Source: Trileptium ribeirensis
Lineage: Eukaryota; Nematoda; Enoplea; Enoplida; Thoracostomopsidae
DNA length: 64,000 nucleotides
Direction of reading: 5' to 3'
NCBI GenBank assembly: GCA_030248225.1
Contig: JASANE010021147.1
Span: forward strand, 1-64,000
Part shown: positions 47,941-58,379 of the stretch, piece after piece
Numbering within the stretch: the stretch's first letter is position 1
Layout of the letters: each line of letters starts with the position of its first letter
Program-made: the position numbers and the translations under genes
The notes under the pieces: model-generated
What the model was told of the DNA's origin: nothing
What the model saw: the letters and a program-made list of their open reading frames with translations, nothing else
Databases searched by the model: none

Positions 47941-48573
47941 GATTCTAAGAGAAAATAATAGATAGAAGGTAATTTTCTGATCAGTGGTCAGAGACACTGT
48001 TTAGCCTATCGTTGGAGAAACAGTGCCCGTCAGTTAGATCATAATGATGATCACTATAATCAGAGTGCTATAAATGAGACACACTGTGATGCTGCTCGCA
48101 CAGTTTCAATAAATACAGTTCATTGCCAAGAAAGCAGTTTCTAGCTGCGTTGCAGATAACGTTAGTTTACTTTAATTTAGACTGATTTACCAAGTTTACA
48201 AGCGCACTGGCGAGTGCTTGACGCAATTTATGTTAGCCCAGCATACCCTAAGTACTTCTGCGCAAGCCATACTCTGTTACCAAGTTGGACCGGTTTAATT
48301 CAAACGTATCCCACAGACTTCTGGATGTGTAAAATAGCTGCTACAAGCATCGAGCTGAATTTGATTTAACAAACTCTTGCAAGTTATTATGAAAAATTCC
48401 TGCTCAATTATGTGTCCTACTTACGTTTCGCACGACAAATTGGTTAGTTAATCTTTTCTTTTGCTTGGTTGTATTGGAGCTTGATCATGCTATATGATCA
48501 TCAATATATATTAGATATGTTTGGATTACAGGATGAAGCAAAAAACGTGGAAAATTTCAAACAAACTTTTTAA

Positions 48574-48657
48574 ACCGGAATTCCGGTTCCGGTATGGTTT
48601 TTCCCTTTGTCGGAACCGCAACCGGAACACAATTTTCGCCGGAACCGGAATTCCGGT
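48574..48657. repeat. CCGGAATTCCGG-type perfect inverted repeat
   Basis: ACCGGAATTCCGGTTCCGG at 48574-48592 and its exact reverse complement at 48639-48657 flank 46 bp that also holds GGAACCG words. It sits just beyond the truncated 3' end of the non-LTR element. Confidence 0.9.
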
Positions 48658-48801
48658 TAATCCCTGCTCTCGACTTGTACGTTGGATTCTATGAAGTTCT
48701 TTTATGCCTTCCTCTATTACTGACAAGTCAATTGGAAGAATATTCAGCAATACCTCCATACCCAGTGTGGGCGTCGACTTCATTGCGCCTGTTATCGTGA
48801 T

Positions 48802-49390
48802 TCAAGCTAACCTTGATATTTTGCTAATCTTTTTTGCATAAGTCTTACATCTCATTTTGTGCCGCCACACCACGGCGCCATAGCACACTGCTGGAAGTAC
48901 AACAGCTCTATAAATATACTGCATTGTTTTTGGTCTAGCTCCCCAAGTCTTTCCAATAATCCCTCTGCATTCCATGAGTGTATTCACTCCTTTTTTGATT
49001 ACTAAATCAACGTGATTCTTCCATAATAGTTTATTGTCAATTATAACTCCCAGGTATTTGACTGTATTCGTTATTTTTAAGACCTCATTAGATAACTTTA
49101 CATTTACATTTGTTACTACAGTTCTGCTTCGAGATAGACTTAATACTGTGGTTTTACTTGCGTTTACCGTTAGATCTCGATCAGTGCTCCATTTTTCTAA
49201 TAAATTTAATTTTCTTTTAATCCTTCTTATGTTAACATCCATGTCTTTGCTACTAGAGACAATTGAAACATCATCAGAGTACGCTTGTGCATACACATTT
49301 GCAGTATTTAGTTTTCGTAATAGATCATCAATTATCATTGTCCATAAGAGCGGTGATAGCACCCCTCCTTGCGGATTACCTCCCTGATTT
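48802..49390 (-). pseudogene. Non-LTR element: second half of reverse transcriptase
   Basis: It resumes at NPQGGVLSPLLW, contains the catalytic AYSDDV box, the KTTVLSLSR and VKYLGVIID segments of the palm/thumb border, and ends near KISRLA at a stop. Family-like sequence continues past the stop as ITGAMKSTPTLGMEVLL. Confidence 0.9.
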
Positions 49391-49458
49391 GAAATCTTAC
49401 AGATGTACTACCTAATCTTGCAGTGGCCCATCGTATGCCAACCAAGTTATTCAACCAT

Positions 49459-50730
49459 TTACAAATCGTTGAATTTACGTAATCCAAAGTTGCTGAATGC
49501 ACGCCTGAAAGCATCTTGTGTAGTGCTGTCAAAGGCTCCACCCACATCTAAGAAAACTATGATCGAATGTTTTCCTTGCTGCAACGTGTTTTCCATTTTA
49601 CTTGTTAACGCATATAGAGCCGTTGTCGTACTCTTTCCTCTTTGATATGCATGTTGATTATCATGCAGTATATTACTGATCTCGCTCCTAAGATATCTAT
49701 CAACCAATCTCTCTGATGTTTTTAATAAAAACGAGGTCAGGCAGATCGGACGAAAGCTCTTCATTTCTATGTAGCTATCTTTTCCAGGTTTAGGAATAAA
49801 TGTGACTAACGCCTCTTTCCACGCCCTTGGAATGTATCCTGTCATTATTGATTCCCTTATTATTATCATCAGGCTAGGAGTTATTTCCTCCAAACCGATC
49901 TTCAGCAGCACGGGACTAATATCATCTAAGCCAGGGCTTTTATATGAATCAAATCCCAGAATGGCCCAGTGTAGGTTCTCCTTGTTAACTATATTCATAG
50001 CTACAGCAATATCTCTTGCAGTTGGTCTAAAATTTTTAGGAACATCTAATAGTATATTCTCGTCCCTTATCGAGTCTGGAAAGTGAGTTCTAAGTAGAAG
50101 TTCCAATGTAACTTCCTCACTTTCTGTTAAACTTCCATTACCTTGTTTAAGCTGACTTAATCTCACTTTGTGATTAAGTAAACAAATTTTTGCCAAGCGA
50201 GCACTTGCATTGGCACCATTAACTTTTTCACAGAAATTCTTCCATGAACTTCTATTCGCTCTTTTAATCTCTTCTTTGTATAATCTCTGTACATGTCTGT
50301 ATCTTTTACAATTATATTTTATCACAAATCGATATAGTTTCTTTGATTTTTGTCTTAGTATGCCAAGCTTTTGTGACCACCAGGTAAGTACTTTGTTATT
50401 GGTTTTCATTAGAGGACAGGCGGCCTCTTTTGCTTGAGTTAATGCACTAGTTAATCTTATTTCAGATAAATTAATCTGGTCTGAGTTATATTCACAATTT
50501 CCTGTTTCATCATATATGTTAGACTTAAGATTTTGTTTAAAATTCTCAACGTGAATTTTCCTCAGATTGTATTGCATTCTGTATTCAGCTGCTCTTTCCA
50601 TATAGTCAAACTCTATTGCTCGATGATCTGAGAAGGTGTTGTCATCCAGCACCCTCCAGTTGACAAGCTTCCCTATGCTATTTAAATCTGTTAGGGTTAT
50701 ATCAATCCTCTCTGAGCGAACTCTTGTTAT
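49459..50730 (-). pseudogene. Non-LTR element: endonuclease end and first half of reverse transcriptase
   Basis: This is the longest intact frame of the dead retroelement (about 400 codons). It runs from the end of the endonuclease (ITRVRSERIDITLTDL, then FSDHRAIEF) through a linker to RT blocks 1 to 4 (LHWAILGFDSYKSPGLDDI, FIPKPGKDSY, SFRPICLTS, HAYQRGKSTTTAL, IVFLDVGGAFDS). The frame breaks before the PQGG block. Confidence 0.9.
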
Positions 50731-51155
50731 AATAGTGGTTTATCGCCAACGTTCATTACCTCCAGATTAGTGCTAACAATGAAGTCTAGCAGATCTGATC
50801 CTCTCTTATTGCAGTCTTTACTTCCCCACTGAGTGTGGTGTGCATTTGCATCACATCCTAATATAAGTCTGATATTGTTAATATTACAATAATGTACTAG
50901 ATCTTTTACATTTTGACTTGGTAGTGAGTCAGCTTCATATGGCATATATACCGAAGCTACCCATAGCTCTCTGTTTTCATTACATATCTTAATGACTGTA
51001 CAGTCACTATCACTGAAGTTTCTTATGAATACGCTTTTAATCCTTCGTCTCATAAAAATAGTGGCTCTCGGAAGTTCTATAGCAGCTTGATAGACGTCAT
51101 AATCTGTGTTCCCTATACACGGAATACTGTTCTTTAAAAACGGTTCCTGAACCAA
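50727..51155 (-). pseudogene. Non-LTR element: endonuclease domain
   Basis: This is an exonuclease-endonuclease-phosphatase fold of the Jockey type, with VQEPF near the start, SVYMP and GCDANAHHTQWGS. The frame is broken upstream by a TAA (51168-51170) and downstream at NVGDKP by a frameshift. Confidence 0.88.
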
Positions 51156-51280
51156 CAGGCAGTCTATTTACGCATGATTTGCTTTGCTAATCTCAACCGT
51201 AGCTTCTTTACAGTGTTGTAAGTTAATTTGTCTGAATCTCACCATTTCATATAGTAGTATGTTGATCCTATGTTAATCCT

Positions 51281-51470
51281 CCTGTAAGATACACATGTTA
51301 TAATATATGTACCATATAGATCAAATTTGTTAACAACTATTATCAGAAATAACCCTATTGAATAGCATGGTTTATCACTTACTGCTGCATTAGATGATGC
51401 AATCTTTTCATGTATTAACACACAGCCCCCATAGCTCCAGTCATACGGGGCCGCCGAGCAAGCCCCCACC
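51281..51470 (-). pseudogene. Possible second retroelement endonuclease fragment
   Basis: A minus-strand frame just 5' of the non-LTR element contains SYGGCVLIHEKIASSN and later LYGTYIITCVSY. This is similar in plan to the GG-V-A-I-L-I segment of retroelement endonucleases. It duplicates a part that the main element encodes elsewhere, so it may come from another insertion. The evidence is only motif-like. Confidence 0.3.
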
Positions 51471-52204
51471 ATGTGATTATTTCTGGATTTTCCAAGAAAT
51501 CTCTTTACGTTCATGACTATTATACATGACGTAAGCCCCAGGGGAGGGAGGGATATAATAAGAGATTTGGTGACCAACCCGGGGTTTTTAGTAAATTTTG
51601 GGATTTTGGGGCAGGTTTGGACCGGAAACCCCCTGGTAGACACCTAACACTTGCATGACATGCCGTGGGGTTACCTGAATGGCGCCAGTTGAAAGAACGG
51701 AGGTGTACGGCAGATAATTTTTTGTCGCGGTCGTGTACCTTATGCTCGGTAACACTAATAATAATTTGAAAACAAAAGCTATGAAAAACCTTTACACCAT
51801 TATCACTGTAATTATTACATTATAATAATTCGAGTTAAACACGTAACACGTTAATGTTATATTTTATAAGATCCAAAGGGCTGTAGGGGTTGGTAGGGGA
51901 TTTTTCCTTGACGGCTATCGGTTATAAAAGGGGACGGGATTCGTCACCGAAGGATGGTGTGGCCAGTACTATGCCGGTGGGACAATTTGCATGGCGCGCG
52001 TCTTCCTTTTCGTGTGCGGTACTAGCACCCTATATTTCGCGATGCGGCGTGCTCCTTGCTCGGCTCTAATTACTCGAGTTCCACATAATTGGGCAACATA
52101 TACATATATATATAGAATGTTTATTATTATAAAGTGACAAAATGTTAAGGCACTACTGTCCTCGTAGATCATTTGAGGCGCTATTTCGATAACCGTATCA
52201 GAAT

Positions 52205-52335
52205 CACAGCACTATTCTTAGTAGGCGCGGCACTGTTCTTTAGTACCATAATTTTTATTCACGCTTGCCTCTAGACAACATGTCAATAGTGATTAGTTGC
52301 GCCTCGTATTGGCACTATTCTTTAGCACTAGCTTA
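52205..52335. repeat. Short recurring GCACTATTCTTTAG words
   Basis: GCACTATTCTTAGTA, GCACTGTTCTTTAGTAC and GCACTATTCTTTAGCAC occur near 52,210, 52,229 and 52,311. They form an irregular, diverged local repeat. Confidence 0.5.
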
Positions 52336-52394
52336 TTGTTAGCTCATGGTTATACTCCACCGACAATACTTGTACAGTTCTCCACTAGATTCTT

Positions 52395-52475
52395 ACACAG
52401 TCTGACGCCAGGTTTTGCACAGTCTGACTCTTAGCTCTTGCACAGACTGACGGTACAACATATGCACAGTCCGAC
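52395..52475. repeat. Degenerate 22-24-bp tandem repeat GCACAGTCTGAC
   Basis: Four copies of (G/A)CACAG(T/A)C(T/C)GAC start at 52395, 52417, 52440 and 52464, with unrelated 10-12 bp spacers. Confidence 0.75.
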
Positions 52476-52685
52476 TTTTGTCTGACAATATACTCAGCCA
52501 CCGCTTTCGATATACTTGACGATCCTTATTAAATACTTTCGACTGTAGGTTCAGTTAAAGCTACCGAGTATTTGGCCTAGTCCTTAACCCTAAGTTATAG
52601 CAACTATTGTTTAACAAGTATGACTGAGCAATAGTGATTAAAGTTAGGTTATCACGGTGTTAAATCCCTTGTGGGTTGGTACAGT

Positions 52686-53000
52686 GCCCCCGGCTGGCTA
52701 GCAACTGCACAATTATTTGATTACCTTAACCTAAGTCTTAGATTTACACTACTAATGTCAATTATGTTAAACAGGCCGACCCCACCTGGCTGCCGAACCA
52801 CGTTATTAAAAGTGTACAGTAGAGGTCGACTACTATGCAGTTGAAATTTGCTCAATCCCCGTTAAGCCCCCGGCTGGCTGGCACAACTGGCTGGTTTTTA
52901 GGTATATAGTACTGGAGACTGTGGTAGTCCGAAGCCACTCCTTACTTGCCCTGTCTTCTCAAAACTAGTACTACTTGATCCGTCGACCCCGGCTGGCTAC
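52686..53000. repeat. Recurring CCCCGGCTGGCT motif, about 100-bp spacing
   Basis: CCCC(G/A)(G/C)CTGGCT appears near 52,687, 52,779, 52,867 and 52,986, each followed by a short C/A-rich word. A related CCCCCTGGTAGCC follows GGTACTGTGC near 54,010, like the GGTACAGTGC before the first copy. Confidence 0.6.
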
Positions 53001-53445
53001 CAGACTTCATAAGTAGCACTACTAATTTATTCAAGAACCACCTGCACTCTCACCCTGGTGATTACTCACTCGGCTCCACGGGGTCGAAAGTTTTAAGATA
53101 TTACTAAGTCTATGTATAATTCTATTACGCTATCGCCCTTACTAAGGCTATGTCCACTTCCTAACGTTTTTCTTGGAAAGATAATATTACTAAGTAAATT
53201 AATAACTTGTATTGGGATACTTATGTGTGTAGTTCCAGTAACAGCTAATAGGTTTCTCAACCACCAATAAAATAAGCATAGCTCCACTTTCTCACAAAAC
53301 GCAGCTATTTTTGCGTGTACCAGACCATTTCTTTAGGTCAGGTGTGTGAAATGGAAGAACATAAAACCGTAAAGGCATTAAAATCCCAACGATATTACAC
53401 TTCTCCGCAGCATAAAAATAACCGCCGATAGAGGAAGTGTCAACG

Positions 53446-53794
53446 TAGCATATAACACAATAATAACAAAACATTTAATAATCTTTGTTTGTTTGTATTG
53501 TTTGTATTGTATAGATTCCCACCAACCAACCCGGCACAGTAATACTTTAAGTAAATCTCAGATCTTAATATGCATTTTTTAACCTAAGCATAGGGTTAGA
53601 CTTAAACTCGTGTAAAATACGCCTTAAAGTATTACTGCAATTTTTTTAAGTTTATTTCAAAGCCTCGTGGTATAGTTGTGTTCACGGAAACCCGCCACCA
53701 CAAGGGTATTCTACCCGATTTTGCGATGACGACTCTTCTAATCGAAATCTAACCGAATCTTCTAGCATATAACACAATAATAACAAAACATTTA
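53446..53794. repeat. 32-bp perfect direct repeats flanking a 285-bp segment
   Basis: TAGCATATAACACAATAATA and the next 12 bases (ending ACATTTA) are identical at 53446-53477 and 53763-53794. The segment between them holds a 15-bp inverted repeat (CAGTAATACTTTAAG near 53,537 and its complement near 53,622). This could be a duplication created by insertion or slippage. Confidence 0.85.
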
Positions 53795-53799
53795 GCAAT

Positions 53800-56470
53800 C
53801 GCTGCTGTAATTTCCTGCCGCTTCTTCGACGAGATCACACCCGAACTGAATATGAAGAAATTAAACTAAATTATGCAAATTAATTTAGGAAGTAGGAACT
53901 AAAATTTTATAAAACTTAAATTTTTAAAAGAGTTAAAATTAGGGACCCGTATAAGTGATTTAGTGAAAAAGTATTTTTAAAACCAATTGTTGTAAAATTT
54001 TGGTACTGTGCCCCCTGGTAGCCTACTAAACCCCCGACAGTTAAGAAAACCAATTTACAAATGAGAGCGGAAACCCTCCAAGTAAAGGAAGTGTACTCTT
54101 CATATAAATATATTAGCTATGTAATTTTGTAAAAGAATTTTATTTATGTGTAAAACATAAAATATATAGCAAAATAAAGCTCTAGATCAAACCTAACATT
54201 CACAGTAATCAGGCAGGTTCTAACGGTGGGTTGATGGAAGCGTACGCCCCACGCCCATATCATAGTTAATCCAGTCACAGTAATCTGGAACTTTTTTACA
54301 TACTGAAATGTTGAAAATCAAGATGTCTAAAAAAAGAGTTTTTATCGGACGCCGGTCCTCAATTTTGATTCGGTCACTGAAATATCAAAAACGAGTTCTA
54401 TTATTTGTTAACAATTATTTTAGTAGCAAAAAGGTGCGCACACTCTATATTTTTGCTTCTAAACGCCGATAAAATATGATTAAAAGGCGTTCAACAACAC
54501 CAAATCAAACAGTTTTAAACTACGGCCATGGCAAAAACAAAATTTACTTTTGTTCTATTCGTTTTATGATTTAATAACGGTTGTAAGAATACAGAATATT
54601 CATATTATTTAGTGTGCAGGGCTAATATCAAATAAATATGCATCGCATGGCTTATAAAAATGAGCACTAAATCGAATAAACAAAGCTAGTCGCGCAGCAA
54701 AATCGCTGTTCGTTATTGATAAAAGCCGAATTTGTATTCGCCTGTGAAATTGCTATATACTTAATCTACAGTATTTCGTTACTGAAATCAACAAATGATC
54801 GCCATTCCACGTCAAACGTAGCTCCGATATCCTAAGTCATGACCTAATGGAAGTAAAACAATATGAAACTGAAGGTCGTGCGGCCTCCTTTTGGTTACAC
54901 TATATTTACAGCTTTGGGATGACAATGATCATGTTATTTGGAAGGTCCGATAACACCAACCACGTTGCATTTCAACGTGATCGTGAATGCACTAAAATAA
55001 GTTATGCTGCAAGCGTTGTGCATAATATTATTTATGTGGCTGTAAAGCTTTACCAGCTGGTTTATGCTGAGAATTCGATCACAGCAAAAATACAGCAAAA
55101 AACATTAAATATATTAAACCGTCTGCTATCGTGAATATCTGATGAATCGGCCAAAATATATTAAATAAAAAAGAAAATCTTATAGTTTCAGGCAGTAATG
55201 CGTGAGCTCACACTAAGATGCGTGCACTTACAGCACATGTTTACGTAAAGACCGCAGTGCTTGTTACACTGCAGTTGTCACATTGTAATGACGGTGTTAT
55301 GAGTAGCTGCAAGCTTCGCGTACCAGTCGACATGTTCTAACGACGTTTGTACTGATTCAAGCGGTAGATGTTACACTGCTTGTAACAACATTGGTTAAAG
55401 GTTGCACAGTGAATGTAACAATAACAAAAGCTGTCACACGATGACGTAACCTGTAATAATATTTAGCGCACTGCAGCTCTAACAAAAACAGTAGTAGTTG
55501 CACCTAATATATAGCAACAGCGGAGAAAGACCCACGCTATGAGAAAGAAATGTAACCCACGGATTACGCGTCGAATAAAATGAAATCGGGAAGATCCATT
55601 GACCTTTGAGGTGTTATGGAAAGACAACCAACAGTAATGAATATTTTTAACAGTTTCAGGCTATTTGAAGAATCGGAGCTCGCTACGCTCACTCCGCTTC
55701 AAAAAGCACTCATATAATTTCCCCCGGATTTCTTGAAAATTTTTAAATGAGATCGGTACAGTATGCTTGAGAATTTTTAACCATCATACTATTCAATGCT
55801 AATTTAATAAGTATTTTGCTGATTCTCTAAATAGTTTTAACCATTTCGGAGAATTAGAGAAATACTATCTCCGTATGTGAGTGTACAGTGTAAGTAAAAC
55901 ATGTATGTTGTTCATACATGCTAATAGGGCAGAAGGTTTAACTCGTTAGTAGCGTGGGACCTGGCAGGTGCACCCCTACACTCTCCTACACCCCGGCCCG
56001 GCCGGTTGCCCTCCTGGGGAATTTCCGGGACCTCGGGAACTGAGCATGTATGATGTTGCTAACCCTATTTCGCGCCCCCGCTTGATTGCTGTATTCTCTA
56101 ATAATGTTAACCTAAGCTCGGTATTTCGGGGCATGGCAGCGGTAATAAAGATGTTAAACGGACTTTTAAAATCAAACCTTTATGTGTATAAGTCAAACCT
56201 TCGTGAGTATAAGCTTTAATTTACTCGCAACATCGATACAGACAAATTTAGCAGGATTCATACATCTCGGGAAGCGTTATAAAAATTTTGTAGAATAGTT
56301 CATTACACCGCAGGCTTTCCAAACGAAAAGTTTTCAAATTCACGCCGTTTAAACATCTTTCCGTTAGAAGCTAGCGAAGTATTTTTGTAACAGGCCCGTT
56401 CCGGCCCCGTTACGACTGTTTTCAGGATTCTCGCGGGTCGCGTTCGTCTATGAAGGGTCGCATTTCATCA
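53800..56470. other. AT-rich DNA, no supported gene
   Basis: An open frame at 54,847-55,134 (+) has no recognisable domain. Around 55,260-55,450 TGTTACA and TGTAACA words are frequent. A GAAACGGAGCG-family fragment lies at about 55,672-55,710. A GC-rich patch begins near 55,940. Confidence 0.35.
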
Positions 56471-56472
56471 AT

Positions 56473-56757
56473 GGATCGTTTCACGTAAAAATGTCGTTTG
56501 TTATCAGTGTACCTTTGTGTCAGTAAACCGTTTTATATCGAAATGTCATATGTTATCAGTGCATCGTTGTATCAGTGAACCGTTTTATATAAAAATGTCG
56601 TAAGTTATCAATGTATCGTTGTATCAGTGAACCGTTTATATAAAAATGTCGTAAGTTATCAATGTACCGTTGTATCAGTGAACCGCTTATATAAAAATGT
56701 CGTACGTTATCAATGTATCGTTATATCAGTGAACAGTGTCGTATAAGAATGCCGTAT
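56473..56757. repeat. 51-52-bp tandem array, about 5 copies
   Basis: The unit contains AATGTCGTAAGTTATCAATG, then TATCGTTGTATCAGTGAACC and TTTATATAAAA. Copies differ at a few positions and by one or two bases in length. Each unit carries a TATATAAAA word. Confidence 0.92.
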
Positions 56758-57479
56758 ATCTTTATTCGAGTAGTCTTCGCATTATTTGCTCAATTCCTAC
56801 CGGAACGAGTGTTTCGATCCGAACAAACTAAGGAAAGTAAGCTATTTCCACCGACTTGCAAGGTTGGATACTGGGCCCCCACCGATAGGAAAGAAGAAGC
56901 CCGCAGAACCCCAACCAGCTGTCACTAAACATTAAATCTTTAACGGTTATGACCGTCCGGGAATAGGAGGCCCCTGGCTGCACGTTCAAATTAACAAGTT
57001 TAATAAGACAGAAATCAAAATTATTAAGTTTACTTGGTTTTAGTTGTATACTAAGCAATGGTCACGGAAATCACAATGCGTAACCAACTAAGTTACACGT
57101 ACGGTAGTTTTGGATTTTACAAAGAACGGCGGATACCGGGTTAATGTGATGGCCCGCACCCGTCTAGGGCAGTATCATCCGGCAATAACCGGAGCGGGTT
57201 GGTAGAACATTTTGGGGACTATTGTGGAGCATCAAAATCGCCCCGAACAACGTCTGAACCTCGCTTGTAACGTATAAAGACAACCGCTACTTACGCTAAA
57301 TTGGGTTGTAAAAGTTGGATCCGGACTGCTACATTCCGCTTATTTATGGCAGACTATATAAATGTATATACTTATGTATGTGTGTATCCTTTGGACGACT
57401 ATTTCAGGTGAAATCGCCTCATTTCCGTAGCCCCCGTTGTGGTATGCGACTAATGCAAGCCCCCACCTTCCAACATCCT

Positions 57480-58130
57480 CGTTGTCCTACCCTACTTTTG
57501 AACCGGTGCATGCGACCCCTCGTTTTACTCATAGTGACTAGGTGAGTCCAACGACGTGCGCCGGACTTCCGTCCGAATCCCCGCTGACTCGCTGTAGTCA
57601 CTCAAAGGTGCCTAAAACGCTGTTACCAACCACTGATGGGCACCGATGATTCGAGATTTTTCGCTCAACTCCAACATGGGCGAACCGCCCCTCATTGGAT
57701 TCGTCTCGACGAGACATCCCCAAAATACCTGGCGGGTCACGGTCCGCCGACCCTTAACTCGGGATAACCGGCGAAAGCGCCCCTACCGTAGTCGCTACTC
57801 TCTCTAGTCGCTGTAATTTTAGTACCATTTTCACCCTTGCCACCCCGGTAGTGATATCACCCCTCATTTATATCGCCCTTGGACGACGAGTCCAACGATA
57901 CCCGGCGCGCGTCGCTCCGCCCAACCGTTAACGTAGGAGAGCCCGCTAAAGCTCCCCATACTAACACACATCGGAACCCATAAGTGGGTCCCGACCCGCC
58001 ATTACGACTTCCCCTCGTGTTTGGTATCAATCAGCCCCGTTCTTCGTCCTAGGACCGAATCTAACCCCAGCCCCTCGAAAATCCTCCGGGATTCCCCTTG
58101 TCCCACTTCCCTTCCCACGCCCGCTTCGTG
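57480..58130. repeat. Strongly diverged GC-rich tandem repeat, 155-176-bp spacing
   Basis: Words of the type CCCCTC(A/G)TT start near 57,514, 57,689, 57,858 and 58,014. In the two central copies they are followed by a GACGAGACATCC or GACGAGTCCAAC block, then TACCTGGCG or TACCCGGCG and TTAAC. The copies align by eye only with gaps, so they are old. Confidence 0.5.
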
Positions 58131-58234
58131 TCCTCGCTGTCCTTCCGTCTTCTTGCCCTGGCTCTCTTTAACCAACACTTTTGGTCGGTGGATTTTGTTG
58201 TTGTTGTTGGTGGTGTGTTGTGCGTGTGTGTTTA

Positions 58235-58262
58235 TCCTGAGCGACCTTTCTGTCGCTCAGGA
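58235..58262. repeat. Perfect 11-bp stem hairpin TCCTGAGCGAC
   Basis: TCCTGAGCGAC (58235-58245), a 6-nt loop CTTTCT, then GTCGCTCAGGA (58252-58262). It lies between a GT-rich and a TGTA-rich microsatellite-like stretch. Confidence 0.9.
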
Positions 58263-58267
58263 CGCTA

Positions 58268-58376
58268 TGTCTACTGTGTATAGTGTGTATATTTGTATGT
58301 GTGTGTACTGTGGACATATATGTTCATATGTATGTAAGTATAATATATTTATGTGTATATATATGCATATCAGGAC
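58268..58376. repeat. TGTA/TATG-rich low-complexity stretch
   Basis: Mixed TGTG, TATA and TATG steps without a fixed unit. It creates an artificial open frame. Confidence 0.7.
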
Positions 58377-58379
58377 ACA

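Larger units (their letters stand above)
48676..51245 (-). mobile_element. Inactive non-LTR retrotransposon, Jockey/R1-like group
   Basis: On the minus strand the pol region can be followed from MVRFRQINLQHCK (51245) to the segment STPTLGMEVLL near 48,760, found after the RT in Jockey/R1-type elements. Endonuclease motifs seen are VQEPF, CDANAHHTQWGS and FSDHRAI. RT motifs are YKSPGLDDI, FIPKPGK, FRPICLTSFLLK, FLDVGGAFD, NPQGGVLSPLLW and the active site AYSDD. It is dead: an in-frame TAA at 51168-51170, a frameshift near 50,735, shifts near 49,390-49,480, and a stop near 48,802. No ORF1 or full 3' end was found; it stops near the CCGG inverted repeat. The exact clade is uncertain. Confidence 0.9.

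Noticed and set aside
49034..50437. Plus-strand open frames at 49-50.4 kb
   Set aside because: They are antisense to the reverse transcriptase and endonuclease of the non-LTR element.
53681..53760. tRNA-like start (CGTGGTATAGTTG) with a CCCGCC centre
   Set aside because: No acceptor stem, no T-loop GTTCRA box and no complementary ends, so it cannot fold as a tRNA.
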